64,000 nucleotides of DNA from Diaporthe sp. PMI_573 (Eukaryota; Ascomycota; Sordariomycetes; Diaporthales; Diaporthaceae): the NCBI GenBank assembly GCA_021399435.1, contig JAJTUP010000011.1, forward strand, positions 620,001 through 684,000, in the 5' to 3' direction. Below the pieces are notes generated by a model. The model saw only the letters and a program-made list of their open reading frames with translations, made no database searches and was not told the origin of the DNA. Made by a program: the position numbers and the translations under genes. This document shows, one piece after another, positions 1 to 12,697 of this stretch; the first letter of the stretch is position 1, and every line of letters starts with the position of its first letter.

Positions 1-219
1 GTTGCTACATAAGGGCCGATGAGTACACATTTGACTACACTTTATTCTATTGATAATGATAGGCAGCTCTACGTTTTGTCTGCTTTTTCCGTGAGATATT
101 TACCGAAAATTGGACAAGGTAGATTTATGAATCCTCTCGATCCTGGTGCACCGTAGGAGGACGTCTACATCCTCCACTCGCGATCTTGCTGGTTTTTCTC
201 TCACACGACGCCTGTGTAT

Positions 220-3200
220 ATGCGCGCAGCTATGAGGTTCTCCTTGGTTGCGCTCGTCCCTGCAATTGGGCTCTGCCTAAGCAAGGCCATCGAAGGCAGG
301 ATACACCCACGGCACAATGATGCCTTCAAAGGTGATTCCAAATCCATCTGCGTCACATATGTCAATACTTACCTGTCCACTCTAGAGCCCCGAGGCAGCA
401 CGAACACAGGTGAGAAGAACCCTTTTGGGAAAGGCAAAGCTGTTACCGCCAGGGCTTACATGATGGAAAGCAGAATTGCCAGAGCTACCGCCTCCTCTTC
501 CAGCTAGATCGGCAGGTGACAATCAACCTCAACCGCTGTACACGCTGCCTCCGCCAAACCCATACGGTGGCCAGCCGCAGCCGCCGCCTCCCTCGTACGG
601 CAACCCACCGCCGAACCCCTATGACCCCCAATATCCACCGACCAACCCATGGTGGCCCTATTATCCGCCACCAGGCAACCCTTGGTGGGGTCCACAATAT
701 CCGCCTCAACCGCCTTCCCCTCCGCCTGGATACGGCGAACCGCCCGGGCCGACGACCCCCGTCCTCCCACCCGTTGACAGCGCTGTGAGCAGTGAGACAT
801 CTGCATCGACTCCACCAGGAGGGTCACCGTCCACCGGCCCACCGACTCCAGGCAGATACATAGTCAACGTAGAGGCTCTCGTACCTCAAATAGTGCCACA
901 GCCAGCTGTGGGAAAACGAAGGGATATAGATCCCAGGGCTGTCATCGGCCCCGCACTCATGACGAACATTGGATTCATCTCTAACAACGAAGTAACCTTT
1001 AGTTGCTCATTTGCTGCTCCATACTACACATTCAATGGGCAGTTGCTCGAGGCGGCCACAGGGTTGCCACTGTCTGTCAACGCCGGAGTGCCATTCATCA
1101 ACCTCACGATTGCGGCCCAAGGTTCCATCTCGACAAGATTTGAGATTGTCGATGAGGTTTTGCATTGGTATAATCCACAGTTTTTCGGTGGAGAGGCTAT
1201 CTTCTGTGTGGTAGGAAGTGCGATCTTCGCGACTTTCACCTCGTCCGGCCGGCCAGCAGGCTGTGTCACTGTCCAACTCGTTCTTATCAGAGGTCAGTGT
1301 TCCGAACTGCACCCTTCCGTTTTCGCCGAACAAACTTACTAAATTATGTGCGAATCAATGCAGTCGAACAATGTAGGAATGGTGTTGTCAGCGAATTGCC
1401 GCCAGTCTCTCAGCTGTCGTCTACCATTCCGATGCAAACGAGCTCACCTTCGCGAGCGGCGACGACAAGTAACGTTGTATCCACAAGTGGCGCGCCTCCG
1501 GCATCCTCTCCTGCGTCGTCACAAGCACCGGGTTCTTCAGTGTCTCTCCCACCGGGGTCAACTGGGAGTCCCTCAGCTCCGTCAGTTTCGGCCGGTCCTA
1601 CGAGTGGACCACCTGGTGCCCCATCGTCGACACCAAGTCCAGCTGCGCCCTCGACGGCGTCTCTCACGCCCCGGTCTCCCTCAGCGAGTGAGGCTGGTAC
1701 GTCAGCTGTATCGCCGCCTGTAATCCCAACCTCAAATGTGTTGCCATCTTCCGGGCCCGGATCTCCAGCCTCTGGTTCGCCTAGCGTGGCTCCGTCACCA
1801 TCCGCCTCAGGCGCAAACCCGATCCAGACGGTCATTGCAGGCAGTAATTTCAATATACCTTTGATACCGTACCTCAATAACCCGCTCGACGAGATCAGCA
1901 GCATCACCACAAACCCCAACACGGCTTTTTTGAATAACGTGGATCAAGTACTCAAGGTCCTTTCTGGTACGGTTCCGGTCACAGTCATTCCAACAACTCT
2001 TGAGGTGACTGTTTCAGCTGCTGGGTTGCTGGGAGAAGTCTACACAAAGACGTTCCAGGTGGTGGTACTTGAGGCCCAACGCATTTATGCTGGGCAGGCT
2101 TTCAACATACCGCTACTGGACTACCTAGGCAGCGCGACAGATACGATCACTGATATCAGCACCGACCCTGCCACACCTTTTCTCGACACCGTTCTGGACG
2201 CCGCTACTAAGCAAATCAGTGGCACGGCTCCTCTTGATGCAGTCACGGGTCTCGTCGAGGTGACTTTAAGCGTTCTAGGGGCGGCTGGGCCGTACACAAA
2301 GCTTCTACACATTGTCGTGGTCCCAACGAACATTATTACCATCGGACAGCCGTTCCTGATTGAGTTGTCCCAGTACTTGACTAACCCTGCGGACACGATC
2401 AATAGTCTCGTCTCTGTTCCAAGCCTACTAAATTTCATCCAGGACGACCTGGATATTGCTAAAAGGCAAATAGTTGGTATAGTTCCGCTCACGGCCATCC
2501 AAGGATCGTTTTCGGTATCTCTGAGTGTCACGGGCCAGCTGGGTGTCCCCTATCTCCAGCTTTTCTATGTGATTATTATCTCAGGAAGCTCGTCGAGCTC
2601 GTCCATCCTACCAAGTACTTCGGCTCTATCGTCTGAGATTTCTAGTGGATTCACCTCGGCTTCGATATCTAGCTTCTCTAGTACATTCTCGCAGACTACC
2701 GAGAGTGTGTCTACATCCGCAGAAAGCATTTCGGTTACCACGACTCCGTTCGTGTCCTCTGAATCGAGCGTCGAATCATCTGAAACTCAGTATATAACAC
2801 AGATTTCCACTCCGTCGCTATCGACCCCTCTGTCAAGCGAAAGTGTCGAGAGTCAGTCATCCAGCGGCTCGATATCAATCTCGGAATCATTGGGCACGAC
2901 CAACACTGGAATCTCTTCAAGCCTTGCAGATTCAACAAGCGAGCCGGGCACGAGCTCATCGGAACAATCTGTCTCAAGCTTCTCCGATGAAACGAGCATA
3001 TCGACACCACTGAGCTTACCTACTGAGGCGAGCCAGACTACCACTTCTTCGTTGACGAGTGAGTCAGGTTTCTCGAGCCTTTCAAGTGAAGCCAGCTTGT
3101 CGACATGTTCCGAGTCGGTGAGCTCACTGAGCTCCGAAGATGTCTCGACCGGTACGAGCAGTCCTGTTTCAACTATCGAGACCTCTCAGGGCAGCATTTC

Positions 3201-6200
3201 CACAGAGGCGACGCCAACCTCAGGACCCACGCCAGGTCCATCTACTACGGAATCGAGCACTAGCAACGAGGGTGAGAGCACGCTTTCTATCAGTGGCACA
3301 TCACTACTCTCGACAGAATTGACGAGTACTGCGCTGTCGACTGAGTCTGGCAGTACCATTGAGACTAGTAGCCAACCCAGCTCCTTGGAAAGCTCGGAAA
3401 CTTCCGCTGGTACCTCGACAGAGCCACAGAGCTCGATACAGACTCCCACAAGTACTCCAGAGGCCTCGTCGTCTTTTACGGGTTCCGAGTCAAGCAGCTT
3501 GGAGAGTGCGAGCGAGAGCTCGGCTAGTGTTTCGGGCACAAGCAGCGGCGAAGAGGCGACATCAACGCCCACGGGATCGGAATTTTCAACCAGCACGGTT
3601 GAAATTTCAACTCCTACAAGCCAAGAAAGCACTGAAGGCCCTTTATCCACCAGCGAATCATCCAGCTCTTCAGCGGTCTCAACTGAGTTTTCAAGTACTT
3701 CGCAAGAGAGTGAAGTGCCGTCGACCTCGTCTTCAATCGAAGAATCGAGCACACTATCGACTGAATCCCCATCCTCCGAGTCGATTATTACGCCATCAAG
3801 CTCAATTTCGAGCGAGGAGCCAAGTAGCGCCTCTGCGGAGTCGGCCTCATCTCAGAGTAGCGGTACAGAATCAAGTTCATCGCCAGGCTTGGGGGAGAGC
3901 ACAATTGAAACCTCCGCCACTTCAGAGGCTAGCACTTCTGAAGCGAGCAGTCCGATATCTTCTGCATCTTCAGAAGAACAGACAAGCAGTGCAAGCAGCG
4001 AATCTGAGAGTCTGAGACAGAGCGCCGGTACTTCGACGAGCAACATCCTCACAACCTCAAGTCTGCCGGAGACAAGTGGCACACAGTCAAGCTCTCCCGG
4101 GGCAACGAGTTCCCTACCTATTAGCTCTGAAGCCTCGTCTCTGACAGGCTCGGCGACTGAAGAGCCTTCCTCAAGCTCATTCAGCTCCGCAGCCTCCGAG
4201 ACCGTGACGTCAAGTTCCATTGAACCGACCGCGTCAGCATCGTCCGAGGCGTCCGAATCTACGTCCATCGAATCGGCTTCCATAGAACCCAGCAGTGCTG
4301 GCTCAAGCTCTACCGAGTCGATATCGTCAGAGTCCACATCTCTTGCGACAACATCCATAGACGAGAGCTCATCTGCAGAGAGTTCGACGGGGCCAAGCTC
4401 AACTGAACCAAGTACCTCCGAGCCTAGTTCTACGGAGCAGCTATCGTCGGAGTCCACGTCTTTAGAACCCACATCAACTGAGCCAAGCTCGTCCGGACAA
4501 AGCTTGACTGAGGAAAGTACTTCGGAAGCGAGTTCGACGGAGCCCAGCTCCATTGGCGAAAGCTCGACAGAGTCAACTTCGCAGGAGCCGAGTACCACCG
4601 AACAAAGTACTACCGTAGAAAGCACCTCTTCCGGAGAAAGCACGTCTGAACAGCTCTCAACTGAGTCAAGCCAGTCTCAATCAACTCCGACTGAAGCAAG
4701 CTCCACAGAACAAAGCAGCTCATTCTCCAGCTCCGAGCCATCGTCAACCGAGCAGACACCGAATGAATCCACGCAGATTGAGTCAACATCCACCGAACAG
4801 AGCTTGTCAGAATCTACGTCATCTGGTCAGATTTCGAGTGAGCCCACGTCTTCTGAGATTACGTCGTCGGAGTCTACGTCGTTTGAGCCGACTTCCACTG
4901 AACCGAGCGGCTCCGAGTCCACCTTTCCCAGTCAAACGTCAACTGAGGCTACGTCGTCCGAGGCTACGTCGTCCGAGGTTACGTCTTCCGAGTCTATGTC
5001 TGCTGAACAGACGTCGAGTGAGCCAACGTTCACGTCTTCGGAACAAAGTGCGACTGAATCTCTATCGTCCGAGTCGACCTCGACCGAGCCAACGTCGACC
5101 GAGGCCACATCCTCTGAATCTACCTCACTCGGTCCTACTTCCTCAGATACGAGCTCTGAAGGTTTCTCGAGCAGCAGCGAAGACCTGAGCACTGCCACCA
5201 CTAGCTATCAGGATACATCGACTGTCTCTTCGGAATCAAGTGCTTCCGAAACCAGCTTTTCTGGAACCTCGTCTGACGTATCTACAAGCACTGAAAGCCT
5301 CTTGTCCTCGACTGAGAGCTCTTCTGAGCCTTTCTCTTCCGAAACTACCTCTTTTGAGCCTACCTCATCTGAGGCAACTTCAACTGAATCGAGCTTTACT
5401 GGCACTTTTTCTGAGCAGAGTACCAGCACCTTCGAGACGAGCACATTCCAGACGAGTACCTTTCAGACGAGCACCTTCGAGACTAGCACTCCAGAAACAA
5501 GCAACCTTGAGACGAGCATCTTCGAAACTAGCACTTTTGAGTCGGCTTCTTCTGAATCGACCTCTTTCGAAACAAGCTCATCTGAACCGCTCCCCAGTAG
5601 CAGTAGCACTTCATTTGAGACAACGAGCTCTGAAGAAGTCACTTCAACGTCTTCGTTGGACAGCAGCAGCCTGTCAGAACTTCTAACCACTTCTTCTGAG
5701 GAGCCCTCGAGTACTGCAAGTGATGTCACGTCATCTGAGTCAACATCATCAGGAGAGGCGACAAGCAGTGCCAGCGAGACGAGCAGCGAGCCAACATCGT
5801 CCAGCGAAGCAACAAGCAGCCTTAGCGAGACCATTTCTGAGCCGACATCATCTGGAGAGGCCACGAGTACTAGTGAAATAAGCTCTGGATCAACCTCGTC
5901 GAGCGAGCCAACAAGTAGCGAGTCGACCTCTTTGGTAGAGGCCTCGAGTACCAGTGAAATCAGCTCTGAATCAACCTCGTCATCAGGACTTCCCACGGTC
6001 ACTTCGACATACACTACCGGATCAAGTACATATACCCAGACAACATCGGGTACAGCGACTGTCTTCTCCCCATTCCCGACATTCCCATGTGACGACTATG
6101 GCTATCTTGTCCAAAATGGCAACGAATTTATCCGGGTCGACATGACCGCCGGCACGTTTTCGACACTCACCTCCGACCTGGCCTATCCTGGAGCAACTAT

Positions 6201-6924
6201 CAATGCCATAGGCTATAACCATCTCGACAACTTTATCTACGGCGCCGTAGGACCACAAACGACTGAGAACATACTGCGGATTTCCTCCTCGGCGTCGGGA
6301 GTGGTCTTGCAACCGGGATTGTCTGTGCCATATCCGCTCAGAGTAGCTGATTTCGACGGCATAGGGAACTACTGGGCGTCTTCGGTTGTCCAGGTAAATA
6401 CATTTGGGGTTGGCGCGACATACTGGACGCAAGTCAATTTGGTTCCAGGCTCAGCCACTTATGGCACGCAGAACCAGAGTGGCAGTGCAGCATTCCCTGC
6501 TACTTTGGGCATGTATGACTGGGTTTATCTGCCAGAAGGAGGTGCCAGCATGGTAGGTCTCACCACATCCAACCTTCGCCCTCCGCGTGAGGAATTACGA
6601 GCCATAAGCTAACACATTTATCTCTTGCAGTGGACGGTTACAACTGGTCTGACTGTGCTTGGATTCCAGCTTTACCGCTTCGATCTTGGTGAAAAGCAAT
6701 GGTACGCGTCGACCAATTACGGCATCCTGCTCGATCTGACCATAACCTCTGGCTTCGACGCGCTTTACCCAGGCGAAGAGGGCTACTTTTACGGCTCAGA
6801 GAATACTGGTGGAGATATATGGAGGTTCCCCTTGCCCGGGAACAACGGTGATAGAGCTGTCCGGGTTGCCCAAGGGCCGACTTCTACCCAGAACGACGGC
6901 GCTAGGTGTTGGGACCAGCAGTAA
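220..6924 (+). CDS. giant secreted mucin-like cell-surface protein (adhesin-like)
   Basis: My model has four exons: 220-409, 474-1292, 1364-6552 and 6631-6924, about 2163 residues. All three introns (64, 71, 78 nt) have GT..AG ends and keep phase; the second has a TTACTAA-like branch site. The N-terminus is a signal peptide (MRFSLVALVPAIG...). Then come a Pro/Gly/Tyr-rich stretch (about residues 80-160, PPPNPYG-like units), a roughly 120-residue folded region, three tandem Ig/cadherin-like modules (about 490-745), a Ser/Thr/Glu-rich region of about 1130 residues (about 746-1880), and a C-terminal domain (about 1905-2163). The last resembles the fungal DUF6923 type (CDDYGYLVQNG at its start); that family name is from memory. 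No C-terminal hydrophobic GPI signal is visible, so the protein is probably secreted or wall-trapped. Ser/Thr density predicts heavy O-mannosylation. A role in adhesion is inferred from architecture only. An in-frame ATG at 232 is an alternative start. Confidence 0.85.
1831..2585 (+). repeat. three tandem Ig/cadherin-like modules (protein-level repeat)
   Basis: Three modules of about 80 residues follow each other inside the mucin-like gene. Each starts with an AGxxFNIPL-like motif (AGSNFNIPLIPYL, AGQAFNIPLLDYL, IGQPFLIELSQYL). Each continues through a D(E/T)I segment and an SGT(V/A)P or VGIVP turn, and ends in a beta-rich V-T-V-S-x-x-G strand pair. The DNA copies have diverged, so the duplication is old and kept by selection on the protein. 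Confidence 0.75.
5426..5555 (+). repeat. S-T-F-(E/Q)-T pentapeptide tandem repeat
   Basis: About eight 15-nt units encode variants of STFET (STFET, STFQT, STFQT, STFET, STPET, SNLET, SIFET, STFES). They are more regular than the surrounding degenerate Ser/Thr/Glu sequence, suggesting recent tandem expansion. Confidence 0.75.
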
Positions 6925-8594
6925 TTGATTTTATGTCGTTATTGTTTAGAGATGCTTTTTTCGTGCATGGGTTTTACGAACGAATATTGGTCATGTTTCA
7001 TGAAGGCTTACGATCTTACGTTTGATGGAAATTTGGTCGTCGACAGCGTTAGATCTCAGGCCTGTTGTTGCTTTTGTGGCAATTTTGTCGATGTCGAAAG
7101 AAAACACCATAGGAAGCCTTAGATAGAATACCTAGGTAGAAAGCTGGGAATCGGTCCATGATGGCAATGATAAATGATTTGATGGATAGTTTGTACTACG
7201 GGATGCAAGAGTGTGGCTATAATATGCGGATGGCCTCGTTCACTGCCGTTTCTGCCCTGCTGGAGTCGGCTTCAAACCACTCACCTGCCTCCACACAGCT
7301 TAAGTCTGTAGCGGGATTGGCCCCCCCCTGTCTCCAATATATTAGCCACGAATTCATGTTAATTCCGTGCTCACACAGGTTATTCGCAGTTAGGAACCGG
7401 ATCCGTCACTTCTCATGCTGTTTCCAATTCGGTTGGCCACAGACATGACGCTGAGACACCAGCAGTAATGTTGGGTATCTAGGTCAATATTTGCGCAACG
7501 AACAGCGCTCTGGTCGAGGCCTGGCTAGAGCACCAGGGGGACGGATTAGTCTAACTTTTCCGATTCAGATGACACTGCAAGGACGTTGATCAAGATGGGA
7601 CTCAAATGAACACGAATGCGCACCTGCATGCCCTCCATCTCCGCGAGGGTCGCTCATAACACAAAAGTCACTTAAGAGATCTCGGTTGCGCAACCAGTCC
7701 GAAACTTCTGAAATGGTTCATCCCAGGTCTGGACTTAGACTTCGACTCCACCCAGTATAGGGACACGCTCAACGTGATTCTGAAATGATCCACGAGAGGT
7801 CCCTTAAAGCTAAGGGTTTGGGAACCCGACTGGCCACTTGGCCCTAGGATTTAAAGTTTAGGCACATGCACCAATCTCTCGGGATAGTTCTTGTCATGAC
7901 GAGTGCATTTCCCAGCCTCTCGGGTTCTATGGCGGCATCAGCAAGGGACAGCTCACAACGGGAACTGATGGTCACCATAAGTATGTGGTCATACCAAGCC
8001 CCCTTAATAATGGAAATTATATGCCCGCATCTCTGGAGGTAGAGGTCTAGAGATAAATAGCACTCGGGATCAAATGGCCCGCATAAAGCCTGCCTTCGAG
8101 AAGCGCCTCCCGCACTCGCGGCTTGGCGGCAATCCAGATCGGCGAGACAGAGAAACATCATTGAACAAATGTTTGCACCGAGACTGCGGAGAATGCTGGT
8201 CAGAACAGGAACAGAATCCAGATTGCAGGGATGATCCGTGACGAGTCTGCTCAATTATATCAGGGCAATGGAGCGATACTTCACTTCTTCCGCATGGGTA
8301 ACATCGGTGGCAGGCGCAGCTTTGCATCTTATACGAAAGGTTCTGTGAGATTGATTGTCGGTAGTCTATGACGACTCCAACAAACTTACGATCACGAATT
8401 ACTGTTTACTTTCAGGCGGGTTGGAAAGGACAGACAATGTGGTTGAGAGGCGTTCAACATTGGGATGTATATTTATGCCGGCGGATCCATTCTTCATTTT
8501 TATGCGTTACTATATATCCGTTTCAAAGCAAATCATTTTCAAACACTACCAATTGACTCGGCACCATCTCGTGTAACTCCTATTCATTGCAAAA
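6925..8594. other. intergenic, no gene seen
   Basis: Only short, low-quality open frames occur here, without family motifs or a coherent splice model. A C8 homopolymer lies at 7321-7328. The last few hundred bases are the upstream region of the fasciclin gene. Missing 5' exons of that gene were looked for and not found. Confidence 0.5.
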
Positions 8595-9530
8595 ATGAGA
8601 TACATCTCTGCAATCACGATCTTTGCCCCGATCAACTCTGCCTTTGAGGCTGTCGACCCGGCCAGCGCTGCCGGGCAAGCAATCGGAAACAGCGACGTGG
8701 ATGGCATCGCTTCGGTACTGTCATACCACGTAGTGCCACTGACGATCCCCAGCACTGCAATCACGGCTACGCCGCAGTTCGTACCGACTCTCCTCACTCC
8801 AGAAAACGTGATCGGAGGTGCTTCGGCAACGCAGGTCACCCCTGCCCAGAACTTGGGTGCGCAACTCAATGGGACCAGTGTCATTCTCCGGTCTGGGAAT
8901 CTCGCGACATCAACTGTGACCCAGGCGGTAAGTCAATAATTGCCCAAGGATCTTCTATGTACACCGTCACCCAGACTGAACCCAAATACAGGATATTGTG
9001 GTTGGAGGCGCCACAATCCACAAGATTGACTCCGTTCTCACCATCCCAACGAACGCCTCGACAACAGCTACTGCTGCCGGACTCACAGGCATCGTGGGTG
9101 CTCTCACGAGCGCAGGTTCGGTCGAGTTCTTCGACACCGAGCCAGATGTCACCATTTTCATCCCTTCCAACGAGGCTTTTGAAGCGATCGCCGATACCGT
9201 GGCCGGCCTCAACACCGAGCAGCTTCAGCAAGTGCTACTGAAGCACATCGTTACTGGTGCAGTCGTTTACTCTCCTGATATTCCTGCAGGTGATACTGTT
9301 GTGGAGAGTGCTCTGGGTGAGCATCTTACCATCACGAACACGGACTGTGCGATCACCGTCAACGATGCAAACGTCATTGCCGCCGACATCCTCTTGTCAA
9401 ACGGGGTTGGACATTTGATCGACAGGTAACAATTCGAACCCTCTTGCCTCTACGTTTGTTAACAATTTGACCCAGCGTCCTTATTCCAGATGACCTGAGC
9501 TCTGGCGGAGGCAAAGAGAACTGCGACTAA
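8595..9530 (+). CDS. fasciclin (FAS1) domain protein, N-terminally shortened
   Basis: Exons 8595-8927, 8992-9425 and 9476-9530 give 273 residues; both introns (64 and 50 nt) are GT..AG and phase-consistent. Two FAS1 modules are visible. Module 1 begins almost at once (TIFAPINSAFEAV), passes a conserved YHVVP block and ends with GGATIHKID. Module 2 carries VTIFIPSNEAFEAI, a LLKHIV(T)GAVVYS block and GVGHLIDSVLIP. FAS1 proteins are secreted or wall/membrane adhesion proteins. This model lacks a convincing signal peptide and the helical start of module 1: only MRYISAI precedes the TIFAP strand, whereas fungal relatives normally carry a signal peptide and a few dozen FAS1 residues first. Either an upstream exon was missed, or the 5' end was deleted and this is a decaying gene. 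The C-terminus (GGGKENCD) shows no GPI signal. Confidence 0.8.
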
Positions 9531-10166
9531 GGATTAGATACGAGCTTCTGGGCTCCTTTTGCTATTGCTTCAAACAGCAGGAAGCTCTTGGCTTAAGGGC
9601 TTGTGACAGAAGTTAACGCGTGCACGTGAAAGTATCACGCCTTCAGCAAAAGTTCAATCCATTTACCCGAGAATGCTTCTTGGGAAGTAGTCCGTGTTGA
9701 GGGCTTAGTCAAATAGTAAGAGACCGAATGGTCGTCGTCCTTACCACCACAGTCGTGAATAATCCTGGGTTTCCGATGCATGCAATGGGTGTGTCAGTGT
9801 CAACACAGTGCAGAAGCCTGACAATATTGCATGTACTTAAAGACAGTATAACAACGTGACCATTTGTAGTTTCGGGTCGAAAAACCTAGTTAGTTCCCTA
9901 GGTACCATGTGGATTATCTCTGTCCCGCATGCGGGAAACCAGGCAGTGTTACCGGACCAGGGGTGGTCGTCCCGGGTATTTTGAGGGCCGGCTCGCGGGG
10001 TAGACGGCCTGCTCCGCCAGGCAGGGAGATCACAATCATCAACAACGGTCGTGGCCGTGAACATATCCAAAGTTGCATTCCAGCGTAACAAATCTCTTCT
10101 GCTTAGGTAGAGTACCTTACCAATCCTGACCTGCCCTCAAGCATCTCCTTGAACCAGAAATTCACG
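9531..10166. other. intergenic, no gene seen
   Basis: No supported open frame. It contains the 3' flank of the fasciclin gene and the upstream region of the FAD monooxygenase. No distinctive repeats or promoter motifs were recognised. Confidence 0.5.
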
Positions 10167-11723
10167 ATGGCGGTCAATGACGAAGATCTCACGGGCATCA
10201 AGGGTGAGTACCTCTCAGAAGATCAAATTTGTTGACGATACTCACGTGGTCCAGTCATTGTTATTGGGGCCGGTCTCGGCGGATGTGCTGCGGCACTTGC
10301 CTTGAAGCATCACGGGCACAATGTCATCGTGTACGAGAAGCTCACAACCTTCCGCCGGCTAGGTGACTCCCTGGGCCTGGGCGAGAACGCGCTCAAACTG
10401 CTACGCCGGTGGGGTGGCAATACTCTGTATCACTCCCTTACATCAATTGGTAACCAATCTCAGGATATGCAGATTCGCAGATGGCATGATGGGAAAGTTC
10501 TGGCCCAGCAACCGTTAATGGACATGGCCGGATACATAGGCCACCGTGGAGACTACCACGAGGCCTTTTTGCGAGGGGTACGCGATGCTGGTATTGAGAT
10601 CAAGGTGGGGCATGAGGTTGTAGGGTTTGGTGAAGGTGATGATGAGGATGCAAGACCAAGTGCCGTATTCAAGGACGGCACGGTGGTCAGAGCGGATGTT
10701 ATTGTTGGCGCGGACGGGATCAAGAGCCGTGCACGAGAGCTTGTCCTGGGATTTACAGATGCCCCAAAGAGCAGCGGATATTCGTGCTGGAGGGCATATT
10801 TCCCAGGCGAGCACCTCAAGGGTGACTCATTATGTCAAGATTTCATTGATCACGATTGCGTGAATATCTGGTGTGTAATTCTTTTCCACTTTCGTCCCGC
10901 AGATTTCCTCCCCTTGCTCGTCACACTTTCTAACTCCCTCCACCTTCTGAAGGATCGGACTAGATACGCACCTCGTTCAAAACACACTGCGTGGTGGGGA
11001 AGAATTCAACTGGATAATAACACGCAAGCTTTCGCATGAGGCGGACATGGAGATCAAGGAATCTTGGTTCCAAGAAGGGGATATGGCCGACGTTCGAAAG
11101 CACATCAAAGGTTTAGATCCAAGGATTGTGGCAGCAGTTGAGAAAACGCCCGCGCTACTGGATTGGAAAATCTGCTATCGAGATCCATTACCAACATGGA
11201 TTTCCAAGAAGCATAACATTGCCCTTCTCGGCGACAGCTGCCACCCACATCTTCCCACCAGTGCTCAAGGCGCGAGTCAAGCAACAGAGAGCGCGGCCGT
11301 CCTAGCAGTCTGTCTAAAGCTGGCAGGAAGGGAGCGGATACCACTAGCTGTAAGTTCCCATACGTCCCAATTCGCGCCAGGCAGTTGTCAGCCCGGTTAG
11401 CTTCGCACTGACACCATCGGCTACAGACGAGGGTTTACGAGAAAATCAGGTTCGCGCGGACCAGACAGAGTCAGACTGCAGGAGAAGATCTCCGTGATCG
11501 ATGGCACAACGCCCTCAAAGGTCTAGAAGATGGCATAGAGATTGATCCGGAGTCAGTCAAGATGCGCAACAGATGGTTGTACGCGTATGATGCTGAGGCC
11601 GATACCATTGCGAGGTGGCAAGAGGTGTCGTCCAGAGTGGAAGAGGAGTTGAGGTCGGGCAAGATCGAACCACTTTGTGCCTTGGTAGCAAAGAGTACCA
11701 GCTTGGGAAATGGGCCCGAGTAG
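10167..11723 (+). CDS. FAD-dependent monooxygenase (salicylate-hydroxylase-like)
   Basis: Exons 10167-10203, 10255-10870, 10953-11349 and 11427-11723 encode 448 residues; the introns are 51, 82 and 77 nt. The first exon codes only about 12 residues before the dinucleotide-binding motif VIVIGAGLGGCAAALAL, which straddles intron 1. Other hallmarks are the NADPH/FAD DG motif (VGADGIKSRAR) and the second FAD motif, here GDSCHPHLPTSAQGASQATESA, matching the group A flavoprotein GD(A)xHP...GQGxxQxxEDA pattern with Ser-Cys in place of the usual Ala-Ala. The family hydroxylates or decarboxylates aromatic or polyketide substrates with NAD(P)H and O2. The substrate cannot be read from sequence. No polyketide or other biosynthetic core gene lies nearby, so membership in a cluster is not supported. 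Confidence 0.88.
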
Positions 11724-12010
11724 CTCACTCTGCCCACAGTCGATCACAGTGGTCCGACGGCTACGAGTGGCGCTAGTCCCCGGGCCAAGTTTTCTTCATC
11801 CAGGTACTCTGAGGGAACAGGGCGGTAGTAGAGATACTCTCTATTGACAAGACTGTCACGTCAATCTCTACATATCCTCAGCAGGGATGGGCTTGACCCG
11901 ACAGCTATGTTCGGCTTCGATTGCGCAACAATTTGAACAAACAGCAGCTGTTCCTCGACAGGTTCCCTCCACTCTTTAATTTCATACGACTTTCTAACCC
12001 GATCGCAAAC

Positions 12011-12388
12011 ATGATTTCAACCTTCAGTGCACTTGCACTTGCCGGCTTGATGCTAGGCCACAGTGCCTTATGCTTGCCTCAGCTCCCACAAACTGGACTC
12101 ACTCCTCCACCAGGCTTTACGACCCCGGTGGTCGGCCCACAGCCTGATATGGCTACCGGTAAGCTCACAGGTGATCTATCCTCAGTCTTTATGTTATGTT
12201 GATGCTTGGTTTCAGCGAAACCGTCCTTGGTCACCCCCGTAGTCGGGCCAACCAACACCACGACTATCGACAGAACAAATGCTGGGACCCAGACGATAAC
12301 GACCGTCACCATGAGTGACGGTCGTACCAAGACCGTTCCTACCCCGTACCCAATGCCAACCATTCCACCCGCCAACAGTGTTTCCTAG
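12011..12388 (+). CDS. small secreted proline/threonine-rich protein
   Basis: Two exons (12011-12158, 12216-12388; 57-nt GT..AG intron) encode 106 residues. A clear signal peptide (MISTFSALALAGLMLGHSALC) precedes a short mature protein with two copies of a TPVVGP motif: FTTPVVGPQPDMAT just before the intron and LVTPVVGPTNTTT just after it. A T-I-T-T-V-T segment and a Pro-rich end follow. The near-duplicate blocks on either side of the intron suggest an internal duplication. The mature part has no cysteines, unlike a typical disulfide-rich effector. The function is unknown; a wall-associated or apoplastic peptide is possible. It is convergent with the next gene, with about 310 nt between the stops. 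Confidence 0.65.
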
Positions 12389-12697
12389 ACCGCCATGTGA
12401 GTAGCAAGATGGCTTTGAGCATTAGGTTCTGGATTCAAAGGAGTGACTGCAAATGGTACGACCACGAATACGACCACAAGTATTGGGGAGATGACTCCAT
12501 CATCTTTAGTTGAGCATGGAAAGATATTGTCCTGGACATCTGGAAACATTGAACTCGGTGCACTGTGATCATACAAACGGAGGACATTGAGCACTTGTGC
12601 ATAGATGATTATGTCTCGGCCGACACTTCGAGTCTTGCTTGGTTTATGAGTCATCAAGCCAGTGGTGGTGTTTATTTGTACAATGCTAGCTGTTAGT

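Noticed and set aside
2735..5444. long open frames on the minus strand opposite the mucin region
   Set aside because: They are mirror frames of low-complexity Ser/Thr/Glu codons with Asp/Val/Ser-rich nonsense, and have no starts, introns or domains of their own.
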